Assembly: GCA_964035545.1 (NCBI GenBank) | Contig: CAXIUT010000275.1 | Span: 1 to 25,765, forward strand | Direction of reading: 5' to 3' | DNA length: 25,765 bases | Source: Bugula neritina | Lineage: Eukaryota; Bryozoa; Gymnolaemata; Cheilostomatida; Bugulidae | Shown here: piece after piece, positions 9,421 to 19,885 of the stretch | How the letters are laid out: the number at the start of each line of letters is the position of its first letter | Position numbering within the stretch: position 1 is the first letter of the stretch | Made by a program: the position numbers and the translations under genes | The notes under the pieces: generated by a model | Database searches by the model: none | The model's input: the letters and a program-made list of their open reading frames with translations, nothing else | What the model was told of the DNA's origin: nothing

Positions 9421-10884
9421 ATGGACTTGATCAAAAAGATCAGAAACTATACAATCAACTAACGCCACTGTCTAGGTTAAGGCTCATTCGGCAAAGTCTA
9501 CGAAGGCACAAGCGATGAAGGCAGAAAGGTAGCCATCAAAAAAGTAGATCAAAAGTTAATCATATCCGATCGATATCTTAAAGAATCTCTCGACAACTAG
9601 ATCAGCATTATGCAGAAGTTGAAACATCCAAATATCGTCTAATTATATGAGGTAATAACCACTGCCAACAACATCTACCTGGTAATGTAATTTTGTTCTG
9701 GAGGTGATTTAAAGCGTTACTGTTCAACTAGAAAAGTAAGTGAGTAGAATGCTTTGAATATAATAAAACAAATATCAAAAGGATTCTAGGAAATGGCCAA
9801 GTTAGGAGTGCTACATAGAGACCTCAAACCTGCCAATATTCTCGTACACCAATAAGTATTCAAAATATGTGACTTTGGATTTGCCAAGTTGTTCGGATAG
9901 GCAGGTAAAATGGCCAGAACCTTTGTTGGAACACCCATCTACATGAGTCCACAAGTTCTAAGTCAAAAACACTACACCAGCAAAACTGATGTCTGGTCCC
10001 TAGGAGTCATGCTATATGAACTCATCTTTGGTAAGCTACCTTATAGTGGGTTTAGCTAGCAAGATCTCTACAGAAACATCATGCGTGGACCCATAAATAT
10101 TCCTTAGTGCACAAGATAGAGTCGTCAGTTACTGGCCGGTATGTTAGTAATCGAGTAAAGCGGCAGATGGGCCTGGTAGGATGTAAGTTAGGTGTTATTT
10201 GGCAAAGAACCAAGAGGTATCACTGCCAACCAAGCGAATCAAGGTGGAAATGGCCTATTTTACGCCTAGAACAAGAAAGACAGAATATCGTATGATGATA
10301 AAAGAATGACTTTTGAATAGAAAAGAGGTAAATAACATGACAACCATCACAAAGGACCAGCAATTCAATCAAATGGTTACATTTAGAATGTATTTTAGCA
10401 GCCAGCAAGAATGAACTATGATCCTGTTCGAAGAGCACAGCAAGGTAAAAATATGTTAATCCCTCAATAAACAGGTTAGTAGGTTGTAAATATGGTGAGA
10501 CGTTAAAGTCAAGAATAGAAGATATAATAAAATTGTCGATTTTATTATTTTTTATTGGTTGAATATGTAGTATATCCTTTGGAAGGAAGTATCAGTTTTG
10601 ACAGTTTTATGTATACTTTATGGAAATATACTGTGACTTTATACTAAAAAATGATATAAAAACCATAAGTCAATAGTATTCAACTCTACCGTAACGTTCT
10701 TGTGAACTAACTGAGTGAATTGAAGAATCTTTAGAGTGAATTTTAGATAAAAAAAGAGGGAAATTTACGTAATTTAGCCTAGATGACATATCAGTAGGCT
10801 AGAAGTAATAGTTAGAACAGGAAAAAGATAATTTGGTTAAAAAGGTTTTTAGATAAGAAATATATCTATGATGCTATTGATTGA
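9421..10884 (+). CDS. ULK/Atg1-like serine/threonine protein kinase (487 aa)
   Basis: Single exon. The kinase domain (about residues 10-245) is complete: LGEGSFGKVYEG glycine loop, VAIKK lysine, alphaC NEISIMQKLKHPNIV (Glu60, from TAG at 9598), hinge LVMEFCSGGDL, HRDLKPANIL catalytic loop, DFGFAK, GTPIYMSPQVL activation segment, DVWSLGVMLYEL and a short GKLPYSG. The hinge and the PANIL loop resemble ULK/Atg1 kinases. The C-terminal 240 residues are Gln/Asn/Glu-rich, then form a helical segment (VEYVVYPLEGSISF onward) that could be an MIT/EAT-like interaction domain, though this is not certain. Expected roles are signalling, autophagy or cilia, as for ULK3/ULK4/Fused relatives. All catalytic residues are present, so it should be active. 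A GTAAGT inside the ORF (10181-10186) is not needed as an intron, since the frame stays open. Confidence 0.9.
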
Positions 10885-10966
10885 TCGATTGATAATATTG
10901 AAGTTTGAGTAGAATTTTATTTGATTGATAATATAACCTTGACCCATAGTTATATTAATAAACTAG

Positions 10967-13215
10967 ATGGGCTGCGGTGCTCTATGCGGAGACACACTTA
11001 TTTCCTCTCCATCTCCTCTTTCCCGCTCAATTTAAGTCACAAGAACTCTTTTGCCTCGACTACCCAAGACGAATAAACTCATATCCTAGCATATCTACAA
11101 TAATTTTTTCCAAGATTATGAACTTGAACCAAAAAAGTATCACATACAAATAACAAATCACCTGGAATAGGAAATAACTACTATCAGAGAAGATATTAGT
11201 GACGTGGAAGATACTTCTTTACGGTCTTGATACATAACATAATCAATTATAGTAACTGCCTCAATGCCGATGTTTCCAGCTAAATAGCTCAATAAAACTA
11301 AAATAAAGAAGAATCAGCATTAATATATCATTAATGTTTCAGCAGATTTAAAAAAGATTTGGACAGAACATTGAATTTATCTCAATAGAAACGAGTTCAT
11401 TTTTAAAAAGTGTTGAAAAGAATCTCTAACTTCTTCCCTAAAATGGGATACACTCAAGGAATCAACTTCGTCATAGGCTTTCTCCTTATTATCGGCTATA
11501 ACTAACAAGATTGCTTCTGGATGTTTGTCCACATTGCCATTAGTCCCCGATTCTTACTTCTAGGCCTTTACTAAGATGGATTTCCTTTATGCAATGTCTT
11601 CTGTATACTATTTAAGAATATATTGAGGAGATTAGATTAGACTTTATATATCCATTTGTTTTAGAATTTAATAGTTGATGTATCTATGTGGGTTTTTTAA
11701 GTGGTTTATAACAGGATTTATCTATAGTTTTCCTTTATAAATGTGTAAAATCGTTATGGTAGATAATGATGCAGCTGGGAGGATTGGGAATAGTAGCTAT
11801 AGCTGTGGGGATAACTTTATAACTAGGACAGTATTTAAAATAGATATAAGAAATGGTTGAATTAAGTTAATTTTTTAAGAGTTTAATGGAAATATAAACA
11901 TTCAATCATTACATCAATATGGAAAAAGTCATATCTAGAGCTTATGGATTATCAATAATTCTTCAAGATTTTGATGGAATCTAATAAAATTAATTTTATG
12001 GTATATATTTTAAATAAAATCATATTCATCTTCAAAATCATATAAAAAAGTAGACAAATCTTCCTAGATATTCTTAACCAACAAACAAATCTATCTCTTT
12101 ACTTAACAACTGGTACGATAGATTAAGAGAATAGCGAATATCATTTAAAAACAAAGATAGATTATAGATATAACTACCTTTATAATCTTATGAGAAAAGA
12201 CCAAAGAAAGAATTAGTATAATAAATAAATAACAAAATAAATGAAGATTAATCTACCTCACCCGATCGCATGAGGTTGGGTAGTAGTGAACTAGGTCGGA
12301 GTGATATCGATATAAGAAGAAATATATTGAAATACCCTATAGATAGAATAAATTAGAATATCTAAGATGAAAACAAGTCAGTGATGTCTCAATATTAATA
12401 AAAATAATCAAAAGCAAACATCTAGCAGATGTCGATATCATCACATCTATCGAGAAGATCAAGACAAACCAATATAAGTAAAAGAAGTGGTATTTATAAT
12501 AGAAATCATTTATAGTAGTTAGACAAATTATAGAATGAATACTATTAGAATAAAAACAAAGTTATATTTAATAATTTTGCTAGTCCTGTTTTATAAAACT
12601 ACAAAAAAACTAGAAAAAATAAAAGACAACAAAACATAAAGTTAACATAGCAACTAAACATTCAACAAATAAAGTCATAAAAATAGACCCACTCTAACCA
12701 TAGCTGGGCAAAACACATTAAAAATATAAAACTATGATATCGTCTCAGTATCATCTAAAAACACCTCAACAAATCAAGAGTTAAAGGAGGACCCACCTTA
12801 TCATAGTCAAAAGGTCGCAGCTGTGCCTGCAAAATAAAAACATAGTAAAACAAACAATCCAACTATTAACGTAGCAGTGAACAAACCTCATCAAAAGGAC
12901 AATTCAGTGATAAGTAGTCGCTATCGAATCGCAACATGTCCCATACATAATAAAATTTATAAAGTAGTGATATACATACGACTAGTATGCAGCATACTGA
13001 TAGTCATCGATAGCGTATTCAGACAACATAGAACTATATGGCAACATAGAAACTATATGGTTAATTCTCACGGACCACAATAGAGTCAAGACAGGACAGA
13101 GGTGAGATGGAATCGTTAGAAAGAAGTTGATAGCTAGGTTTAGGTGTTACCGTTTAAGAAGGACAAGAAAGTAAAAGTAGGAAAGATATCACATATTTAA
13201 GTAGGTAATCTATGA
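10967..13215 (+). CDS. TBC-domain Rab GTPase-activating protein (about 711 aa)
   Basis: Proposed as five exons; introns 11137-11170 (34 nt), 11252-11279 (28), 11743-11762 (20) and 12583-12613 (31). Splicing leaves 2136 nt in one frame. The TBC core includes WKILLYGLD, FKKDLDRT (arginine finger, IxxDxxR), KMGYTQGINFVIGF (glutamine finger, YxQG), DCFWMFVHIA and LGLYEDGFP, so a dual-finger active GAP is expected. The N-terminus MGCGALCG looks like a myristoylation site (Gly2) with palmitoylatable Cys3, suggesting membrane targeting. A long Glu/Lys/Ser/Asn-rich disordered tail follows (about 350 residues). A hydrophobic stretch near 12960-13020 (VVIYIRLVCSILIVIDSVF) is odd for a tail; it could be a membrane segment or an unrecognised intron. 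The 5' two introns and the last one are less certain than the core. It ends only 51 bp before a telomeric array. Confidence 0.8.
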
Positions 13216-13266
13216 TTTTTCAGTTATTAATATATGATTTAAAATATTTAAAAATATTAACGATAT

Positions 13267-13350
13267 GGGGTTGGGGTTGGGGTTGGGGTTGGGGTTGGGG
13301 TTGGGGTTGGGTGGGGTTGGGGTTGGGTTGGGGTTGGGGTTGGGGTTGGG
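13267..13350. repeat. Interstitial telomeric array 1, (GGGGTT)n with variants
   Basis: About 14 tandem GGGGTT units on the plus strand, in the orientation of a right-hand chromosome end. It contains two irregular units: GGGTGGGGTT near 13308-13317 and GGGTT near 13325-13329. The terminal arrays have no such variants. It lies 51 bp after the TBC stop codon and is followed directly by coding-like sequence. It is either a real internal telomeric repeat or the right end of a 13.3 kb chromosome joined to another sequence. Confidence 0.95.
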
Positions 13351-13351
13351 C

Positions 13352-14371
13352 TATCACTAATCTCTTAAACAAATCACCAACCTTAAAATAACACAAGAAT
13401 AACTAGAAAAGTAAATAGCCTTGACAAAACACCAACTAGAAGTATAAAAATCAAAAACAGAACATATGAGACAAGAATACTAACTAAAATAGAATAGTTT
13501 ATTGAGACAAATTTAAGAGAAGAATATGAAGGTTAGACAGAAAGGATAAGAAGCATCAGTAGCTATGAAGAGATTAAGATAATAAAATACATAACTATCA
13601 TGCTAATTATCGCAACTAAGAGAAGATAAATTAAGATAAGGATTGAATGAAAGAAAATAGATGATATTTGAATAAAAAATGAAATAGGCTTGGATAAAAT
13701 TCGATTAATAAAAAAAAACAATGAGAACGTAGATATAGGTCCTAAAAAAAGAAGTATAAAAACTAAATCTAAGATATGAATAATAGAGAGAAAGTAGATA
13801 GAAATAAAGTGATCAATATTACAAGCAAAGATAGCAGTTTTCTTTGAGATAGAGATAATTTGGAGAATAGCTAAAGAAATTAAAAATTATGCATACAAAT
13901 ACTAAGAAAACATATAGTACTACTTATGATACAATGAAATAAAATGATAGAATATTCAGAGATGTCGAAAATATAGTTTTATTGAATAATAAATTAAATG
14001 GCTAGAAGAGATAGACTTAATAAAAAGATATAAGAAATATGAGAAAATATTATTAAAATCAAATGGAATTAATGAGATAAGACTACGAAGGATAAATCAA
14101 AATCATTAAATAGGAAATTAAAAAAATAAAAGGATTGTATTAAAACTAAAGAATAAGAGCTAACTAAAAAGAAAGTTAGCTTAAAATATGCAAAGATGAT
14201 AAAGATAGACTTAGTAAATAAGTTATATAAATGAATTAAAGGTTTATGGAAACAGTTAGTGATATTTAAAATGCAAAATAACGAGAGAGATCTTTGTACG
14301 AGGAAAGCATCGTGAGGTTGTTGGGGAATTTTTAGAAAAGATAAGAACATTTTGTGTCTAATAGAAGATGA
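13352..14371 (+). CDS. Coiled-coil protein, 5' end abuts a telomeric array (about 339 aa)
   Basis: Open frame from the first codon after the telomeric array to TGA at 14369-14371, with no intron. With UAR = Glu it is a continuous long coiled coil of Glu/Lys/Arg/Leu heptads (for example QLEVEKSKTEHMRQEY, FGEELKKLKI). This is typical of basal-body, cortical or SMC/dynein-regulatory type proteins; no specific family is recognised. There is no 5' region. The frame is open into the GGGGTT array, and an in-frame ATG at 13265-13267 would add a Gly-Leu repeat, giving 368 aa. The first internal ATG is near 13467. The most likely reading is a gene that lost its 5' part at the telomere junction. A second telomeric array follows 66 bp after the stop. 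Confidence 0.75.
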
Positions 14372-14437
14372 AAATAAGTTATTCCATGATTGATATATCA
14401 ATATATAACCATATTTGTTAGTATATATCTAAATAAA

Positions 14438-14516
14438 GGGGTTGGGGTTGGGGTTGGGGTTGGGGTTGGGGTTGGGGTTGGGGTTGGGGTTGGGGTTGGG
14501 GTTGGGGTTGGGGTTG
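14438..14516. repeat. Interstitial telomeric array 2, (GGGGTT)n
   Basis: Thirteen perfect GGGGTT units plus a final G, in the same right-end orientation as array 1 and the terminal telomere. It starts 66 bp after the coiled-coil stop codon, a distance like that seen at array 1. It is followed after eight bases by the start codon of the next ORF, leaving no room for a promoter. The absence of unit variants suggests a young telomere or an assembly join. Confidence 0.96.
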
Positions 14517-14524
14517 TAAGATGA

Positions 14525-15293
14525 ATGTTTTTTATTTATCAAGGAGAAGATTTAAATAAATATTAAAGAACTTCAAAATGTAGCTAAAATATAAAGATGA
14601 ATACAAAATTTTTTATCCAGATGATTCAACTCAGAAAGATAAATATTTTAAATAATTTAACTTAAAAATTTAACTTAAAACCTATATAACTTTAAACTAA
14701 AAGATAAAATATTGAAGAAAAGAAGAAAGTTCTGAATAATTCCTATTTCAAAAAAAGGCCATAAATAGGTGATTGTGAATCAAATGATTTAAGGATATTA
14801 GATAATATTAAAGTATCAAAATATAATAGAATCATATTAGTGGTTTACTAATATTCTTGCTTCTGATCTTTTGGGGAAAAATAATAGATATAAAGAGGTT
14901 TTTGAGGAATTACAAAGAAAGGAATATCTTTATGAAGATTTATTGAATGAATATAATAGACTGGTCTAAGATTAGGCATATTAAAATAGACAAATTTAAT
15001 CATAGAACAGAAAATTCAAATAATATACTGAGTACTTATAAGATAAAGCGAATGCATTAGAAAATTAACTAAATTAAAAAGACATAATAATATGTTAAAA
15101 ATATGAATAAAAGTTTATGTAAATGGAATAAGAATTTAAATATTCGACCGATTAGTATGATAAAATTTTATAATTTGAAGTTGTTTAGAAGGATGTGAAT
15201 GAATTGAGAAATAACTAAAAGATGTTAAAGATAGTTTATAAAAAGCAAAATAAATAAATGATTATTCAGATTAATAAAGAAAGTTCCTAATGA
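14525..15293 (+). CDS. Coiled-coil protein starting just after array 2 (246 aa)
   Basis: ATG at 14525, with an in-frame TGA immediately upstream (14522-14524), 28-nt intron at 14813-14840, stop TGA at 15291-15293. The N-terminal third is Lys/Asn-rich and polar. After the intron comes a long Glu/Lys/Gln coiled coil (YKEVFEELQRKEYLYEDLL, then Asp/Glu/Gln heptads). The intron restores WFTNILASDLLGKNN in frame. The gene may start further upstream in intact DNA, because the telomeric array sits only eight bases before this ATG. It resembles the coiled-coil ORF at 13352 in composition, but I cannot show homology. No family recognised. Confidence 0.65.
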
Positions 15294-15352
15294 ATAAATG
15301 ATTCTATTTTATTACCTTTAATATTAAACATTTAATTGACTTTTTTAATATT

Positions 15353-15544
15353 ATGCTTCGATTGATAGAAATATGCAAAATGATTTAACTTGAATAAAAT
15401 TGTATTTTAAAAGAGTTGATGGAGGGTTTTATCAATTTCAAAATATAATTTAAAAAAATTTTAGTAGTTATCTATAAGATATAGCTTACTTGTGGATATT
15501 AAATTTAAAGGGAAATCATTTAATGTGTTATCAATAAAAGATGA
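15353..15544 (+). CDS. Small ORF, 63 aa, doubtful
   Basis: ORF from ATG at 15353 to TGA at 15542-15544; the frame is open upstream to a TGA at 15299. The composition is hydrophobic with Ile, Leu and Cys, and its stop overlaps the next gene's ATG (15541) in an ATGA arrangement. It may be a small gene, an untranslated leader or an exon that I cannot connect. The spacer is otherwise empty. Confidence 0.25.
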
Positions 15545-16416
15545 ATAGATCTATTAATTAAAAAGTTCCTCTTTGTCCTATTAAAAGATCCTATTCACAA
15601 AACATCAATAATAAATGTTAAATTAATGATAAAATAAAAACGAATAAATATGATTAGATTGATCTGTAGTCTTAAAGAAAACGAATCCATGAAGAAATGA
15701 TGAAAAAGAAGGATGGTGAAAGGAAAGAAGATAATTAAAGTTATCAAAATACGATAAAATCTAAAGAAAATTAAATAAAATAATTTAAAAAATAACTACA
15801 ATCTTAAAAATAAAAAAATAAAGATTTATTTCTTTATTATTAACTATCAATTAAAAAATAAGTTAGAAAAAATAGAAATATTTAAATAAAATTATAGACA
15901 TAAATAAAATAAAAATAAATCTTATCTAAAATATTATAATAGAAATAGAAATAAATAAAAAATATTAAAATAAAATATTAAATATAAAAAGAACAATAAA
16001 AATAAATAATAAAATATAATATGTAAAAAGCAAACAAAGACATTTGTTTGAAATATCAAAAATAACAAAGAGAAAAGAAAAATTAAAAACCTGATAATTA
16101 TAAATAAGAAATTAAATCTTTATATCAACAACTGGACTAAATAACAAAATCAGCTATAATCTAAAAATAAAATTTATAAAAAGATATAAAATTTTGTTTA
16201 AGAGAAATTTTTGAACTCATAAAATAAAATAGACAGTTACAGTAGGCTATTTATTTGAATTAAAAGTATTAAAATAAGTAATCTTTTTAAAAATTACAAA
16301 ATTTTAAAAAAAGAAAATATTCACATCCATCTAAGGAATAATACTCTAATTAATTAATAAAAAATAAAAAAAATATTCAAAAGCTATCGAAAAGTATAAA
16401 AAACTTTACTAAATGA
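15541..16416 (+). CDS. Lys/Gln/Glu-rich coiled-coil protein (291 aa)
   Basis: Single-exon ORF, ATG at 15541 to TGA at 16414-16416, extremely AT-rich (long A runs) with many TAA codons read as Glu. The protein has a short polar N-terminus (MNRSINEKVPLCPIKRSYS), then a near-continuous basic/acidic helical region and a basic tail with KKRKYSHPSKE. It is likely a cytoskeletal or nuclear coiled coil. Without UAR reassignment nothing readable remains. It converges with the MSH4-like gene (146-bp spacer). No family recognised. Confidence 0.6.
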
Positions 16417-16562
16417 TTCTATTTACATATTTTATTAAAATTGATCTTATTAAAACAATTTTAATCTTCAAAAGACTAATTTATATTAATAATATTCAAT
16501 AATGATTTATCTACTAAAATTAATATGATATTTATAGTTGATGATAATGATTGATGTTTATA

Positions 16563-19500
16563 TCAAGATAGTTTTTTGTTATTCTCCTAAACCACTAAAC
16601 TTCTAAAGTTACTTACAAATTCATGAGCAAAATTAAGATTCTTCAAAATCTATTCTATAGAACTTTGACTAGAATTAAGTTCAAATTGAATCGGACCTTC
16701 ATTCTCTTCATTTCTAACATTAACATCCAATTTAACTTTCTTTAACTCTCTCAGAACGCCCTCACTTATCTATTAATTCTCTAAAGCTTGTAATAAGTAA
16801 GGTATTTTACTAACTTTTCTAATCAAATTTAATTGAAAACGATCACTAACAAGAATAAAAACTTTTCCTTAAATTTTTAAAAAATAGCTCAATAATCCAA
16901 GTGATAAAGCTATCTCTTCCTCATACTGTGTACCTTTAACGAGTTAATCTAGCAAGACAAGACACTTATTATGAGTAGAATTATCTAATAAAGCTTTAAA
17001 ATGATGAAGTTCTGTTTGAAAATGACTCAAATTATTTTATATATTTTAATTTAAATGAATCTTACTCAATATTGTATTATATAGTGTTGTAGAATGATAA
17101 GAAGCTGGGACAGGGCAACCTATTTGAGTTAGTATTGCTAAATAGCCTAAAGAATATAGAAGATTTAATTGAGTAAATGAGTTAGGTTGTTTTTGAATTA
17201 TTACTGTTTGTTTAGTATTTGATATTTTTATAGTTATAGGATCTGATGGTAAAAACTGCGACTACTGATTCCAAAAAGTTCTGAGGTCTTTGATTTATAT
17301 ATTTTTATTAGTTTTTTGAATGATAGGAGTTGAAAAAGTAACTGATTGATGCATTTTTACCAATCCAGCAAATGATAGCAACATATCAAGAATTGATAGT
17401 TAATAATTGATTTAAAACAATACGTCAATATCTTTTTGAATTTATGAAATGATATTTTTAAGTAATCCTTCAGAAAGCAAGATAAGTTTTTTTTACGTTT
17501 ATTTGAGTCTATTATTTAAAGACAGCAAAATGGTAGTAGAAAATGTCAAAGTTCCTTTTCTTTATGTAATTTGTATGATATCATCTTCAATAGTTTCAGA
17601 TAAGGCACTCAAGTTGACCTTTTTATTACTACGTATATAATATCCTCTAAACTAGTTGTATAATAGTTTGAGTTATAGATTACTTTTTTGTTTGATATTT
17701 CTAAATATTTTTAAGATATCTTCAGTTGTGTGACTATAAGTGATTCTTAGTATTTAAATGAAGTCATCATCAAGATGATCTGCTTTGAATAAAAATATAT
17801 AATTTTATTTTTTAGTAGGTTGATTATTCTAAAAGGTCTTTAGTATTTACTCATCAAAATGAACTTCAATATGTTGTCTTAGTTGTGATACTTTATCATT
17901 ATTTATTTTGTTTCTTAGTTTTTGGAACAAAGATGAAGGCAATTCTTTATAATTTTATAATTTTTGATAAAATTTAGACAATAAAAAACAAAGATGCGAT
18001 AAAGAATAGATAGTTGATATGTAATTTTTAAGAGATTTCATATTTTTATCTTTAGGACATTGTATAAATTTAGCTGTCACTATCTAAAAATGCTTAAATC
18101 TAGAAACTTAATTACACAACAATTCATATAACGTACCATTTTATAACATAATATTCACCAACTATTGTCTCTAACGAATCATCTGCTCACTAGATAGCGG
18201 TTGCAGAAGATTACTTCTCAACATACGAGTACCTCCGCCAGTAAGACATTTGAAATGATCGATAAGACATCTATTTCCATCAAGAGTTTATCTATTCAGA
18301 AAGATCTACAACTAGATGATCGTTTGAGACTAAATAACCAATAGGTCATCAAGTACATGCCATTTGATGTTCAGTGAGTTGTAGTTGAATTTAGTTTATA
18401 AACTATTTTCTATGTGATGGAGAAGAGCATGAAGAGCAGAATAGGCTATAAATTTATGATCAGGATTATAATCATCACGATTCCCTCTTTGGTTATAAAT
18501 ATGAAAACCTCTAGTCTCGTCGAATAGCAATCTCTTCAATGATTTAAAATTTACATTTCTAAATTTAGATAACAGCTTTTGAATCAGTGGAGTGTGCTCT
18601 AGTGAAATTGAGTACAATATTTACTGAGGATAAAAACGTTCAATCGTAGATATTGTCCTAAAATAAGTCAATCTCTATATTATTTGACAAAGATGAATCT
18701 ATCCGTTGCTTGTATTGTATATTGCCAAACCAACTTCATTTGAACAGTACTAGATTAAACTAACTATATGCTATTTAATATGTCGACGTCCAGTTGTCCG
18801 ACCAGCACTAGTCTATCTCTTTGACCTTCGCAAACTCTACTACTCATGAGATTAGACAAAATTGTGAAGACTTGACCTCGATGACTGCAAATGTGAGGTA
18901 TCTAGGTGAGATAGATGAGGCCTTATGCTTGATATTAAAGGTTTTTTCGAGTATTGAAGATTAGAACTTGAATTTTCTGTTTGAGGTGGCTGTTTTGATG
19001 ATTGATTGTTTGTTGAAGTAGGTAGTTCTCTCGATGATGATCTCGGAAAGAATGTATAAGGTGATATTTGATCATTCTCTATATTCTAGAAACCTTTATT
19101 GTATTTTTAGAAGGAGAACTATTATTTTTGACTATCTTTTTTGATATGTTGTAACTTCAAAAGAGGATTGTTTTCATAGTTGAACATTGTTTATATTTCT
19201 GAGGCATCTTAGGCATTATCGTCCATCTAGTATGCTTTTTTCGATTAAGGAATATTTGAAAGCTAGAGATCACTTGTAAATCTGACTGATTTCTTTGAAA
19301 ACTAAGTTGTTTTGAAGTTTCCTTTCTTCAACCATTTTTTAGGCTCCTCATATTAGCTTTAAGGATTGCTTTTTTCAGTTCTTGTGAGGGCAAAATGACC
19401 ATATTGTCTTTTGCTAGTTTATCTATCTTTGTGGAAATATTAATTTGAAGAGGAAGGGAGGTCTTCTTTGCTTTAATCATCAGAGTCATCGTAACGGTCT

Positions 19501-19583
19501 CTTGACTAAGTGATAACAGGGAGAGATGTGTTGAGAGGACTTATACGAGAATGAGTTCTTGAGGTTTTGAGCCAGATATTCAT
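16563..19583 (-). CDS. MSH4: MSH4-like MutS homologue with degenerate P-loop (1006 aa)
   Basis: Uninterrupted 1007-codon ORF, ATG at 19583 (in-frame TGA 18 codons upstream) to TGA at 16563. The first 260 or so residues are Ser/Gln/Asn-rich and disordered. Then come the MutS connector, lever and clamp domains: CSNEVGLAIYNTSNG, CLTGGGTRMLRSNLLQPLS (the MSH4 lever hallmark), RITYSHTTEDILKIF and FRGYYIRS. The ATPase domain is recognisable (LTQIGCPVPA; Walker B CLVLLDELVKGT with Glu880 from TAA). However, the Walker A GPNMxGKST is replaced by IIQKQPNSFTQ, and the ATHF His motif by VSDRF. MSH4 acts with MSH5 to stabilise meiotic recombination intermediates for crossover. It lacks the mismatch-binding domain I, as MSH4 does. 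Loss of the P-loop Lys predicts little or no ATP binding. It could alternatively be a divergent MSH5. Confidence 0.85.
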
Positions 19584-19885
19584 TTAATAATTATGATTGA
19601 ATCAGTCACCTTTTGAGTCAGAAGTCCAATCAGTCAAAATATATAAATAGTTATTAACTTGATAATTGAAATTAAATGATTCTCAGATATTACATAAATA
19701 TTGTATTGTTTTGAAGTAATGAATATCTTGTTCACATAATTCTGACATTTATATTTTTCTTTTTATTAATATTGATTTAATTGATTGTTTATATCATAGT
19801 TTAATCAGTTATTATTGATAGTTATTTAAATACAAGTTTGATTTCAATTCAAACAGAATCAAAGAAGAGGAAGAAAAGTCAAGAG
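19584..19885. promoter_or_regulatory. Divergent intergenic region between MSH4-like gene and unknown ORF
   Basis: Very AT-rich, 302 bp, with no clear ORF on the minus strand. On the plus strand, the frame of the downstream ORF stays open upstream of its ATG but is hydrophobic and probably non-coding. It should carry both promoters. I see no specific motif. Confidence 0.4.

Noticed and set aside
10181-10220. Intron starting GTAAGT within the kinase gene
   Set aside because: The kinase frame is open across it with sensible sequence, and no acceptor of suitable length and phase improves it.
10107-10438. Two short overlapping ORFs on opposite strands
   Set aside because: Both lie inside the continuous 487-codon kinase frame and look like shadows of it.
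14069-14401. 110-aa minus-strand ORF
   Set aside because: Antisense of the coiled-coil gene; Phe/Ser/Leu-rich as expected from the complement of Glu/Lys codons.
13267-14516. Telomeric arrays as classic end-to-end chromosome fusion points
   Set aside because: Fusion would place G-rich and C-rich arrays head to head; here both arrays are G-rich on the same strand with no C-rich partner.
18396-18617. Separate 73-aa minus-strand gene
   Set aside because: It is an internal piece of the 1006-aa MSH4-like ORF, bounded only by reassigned codons.
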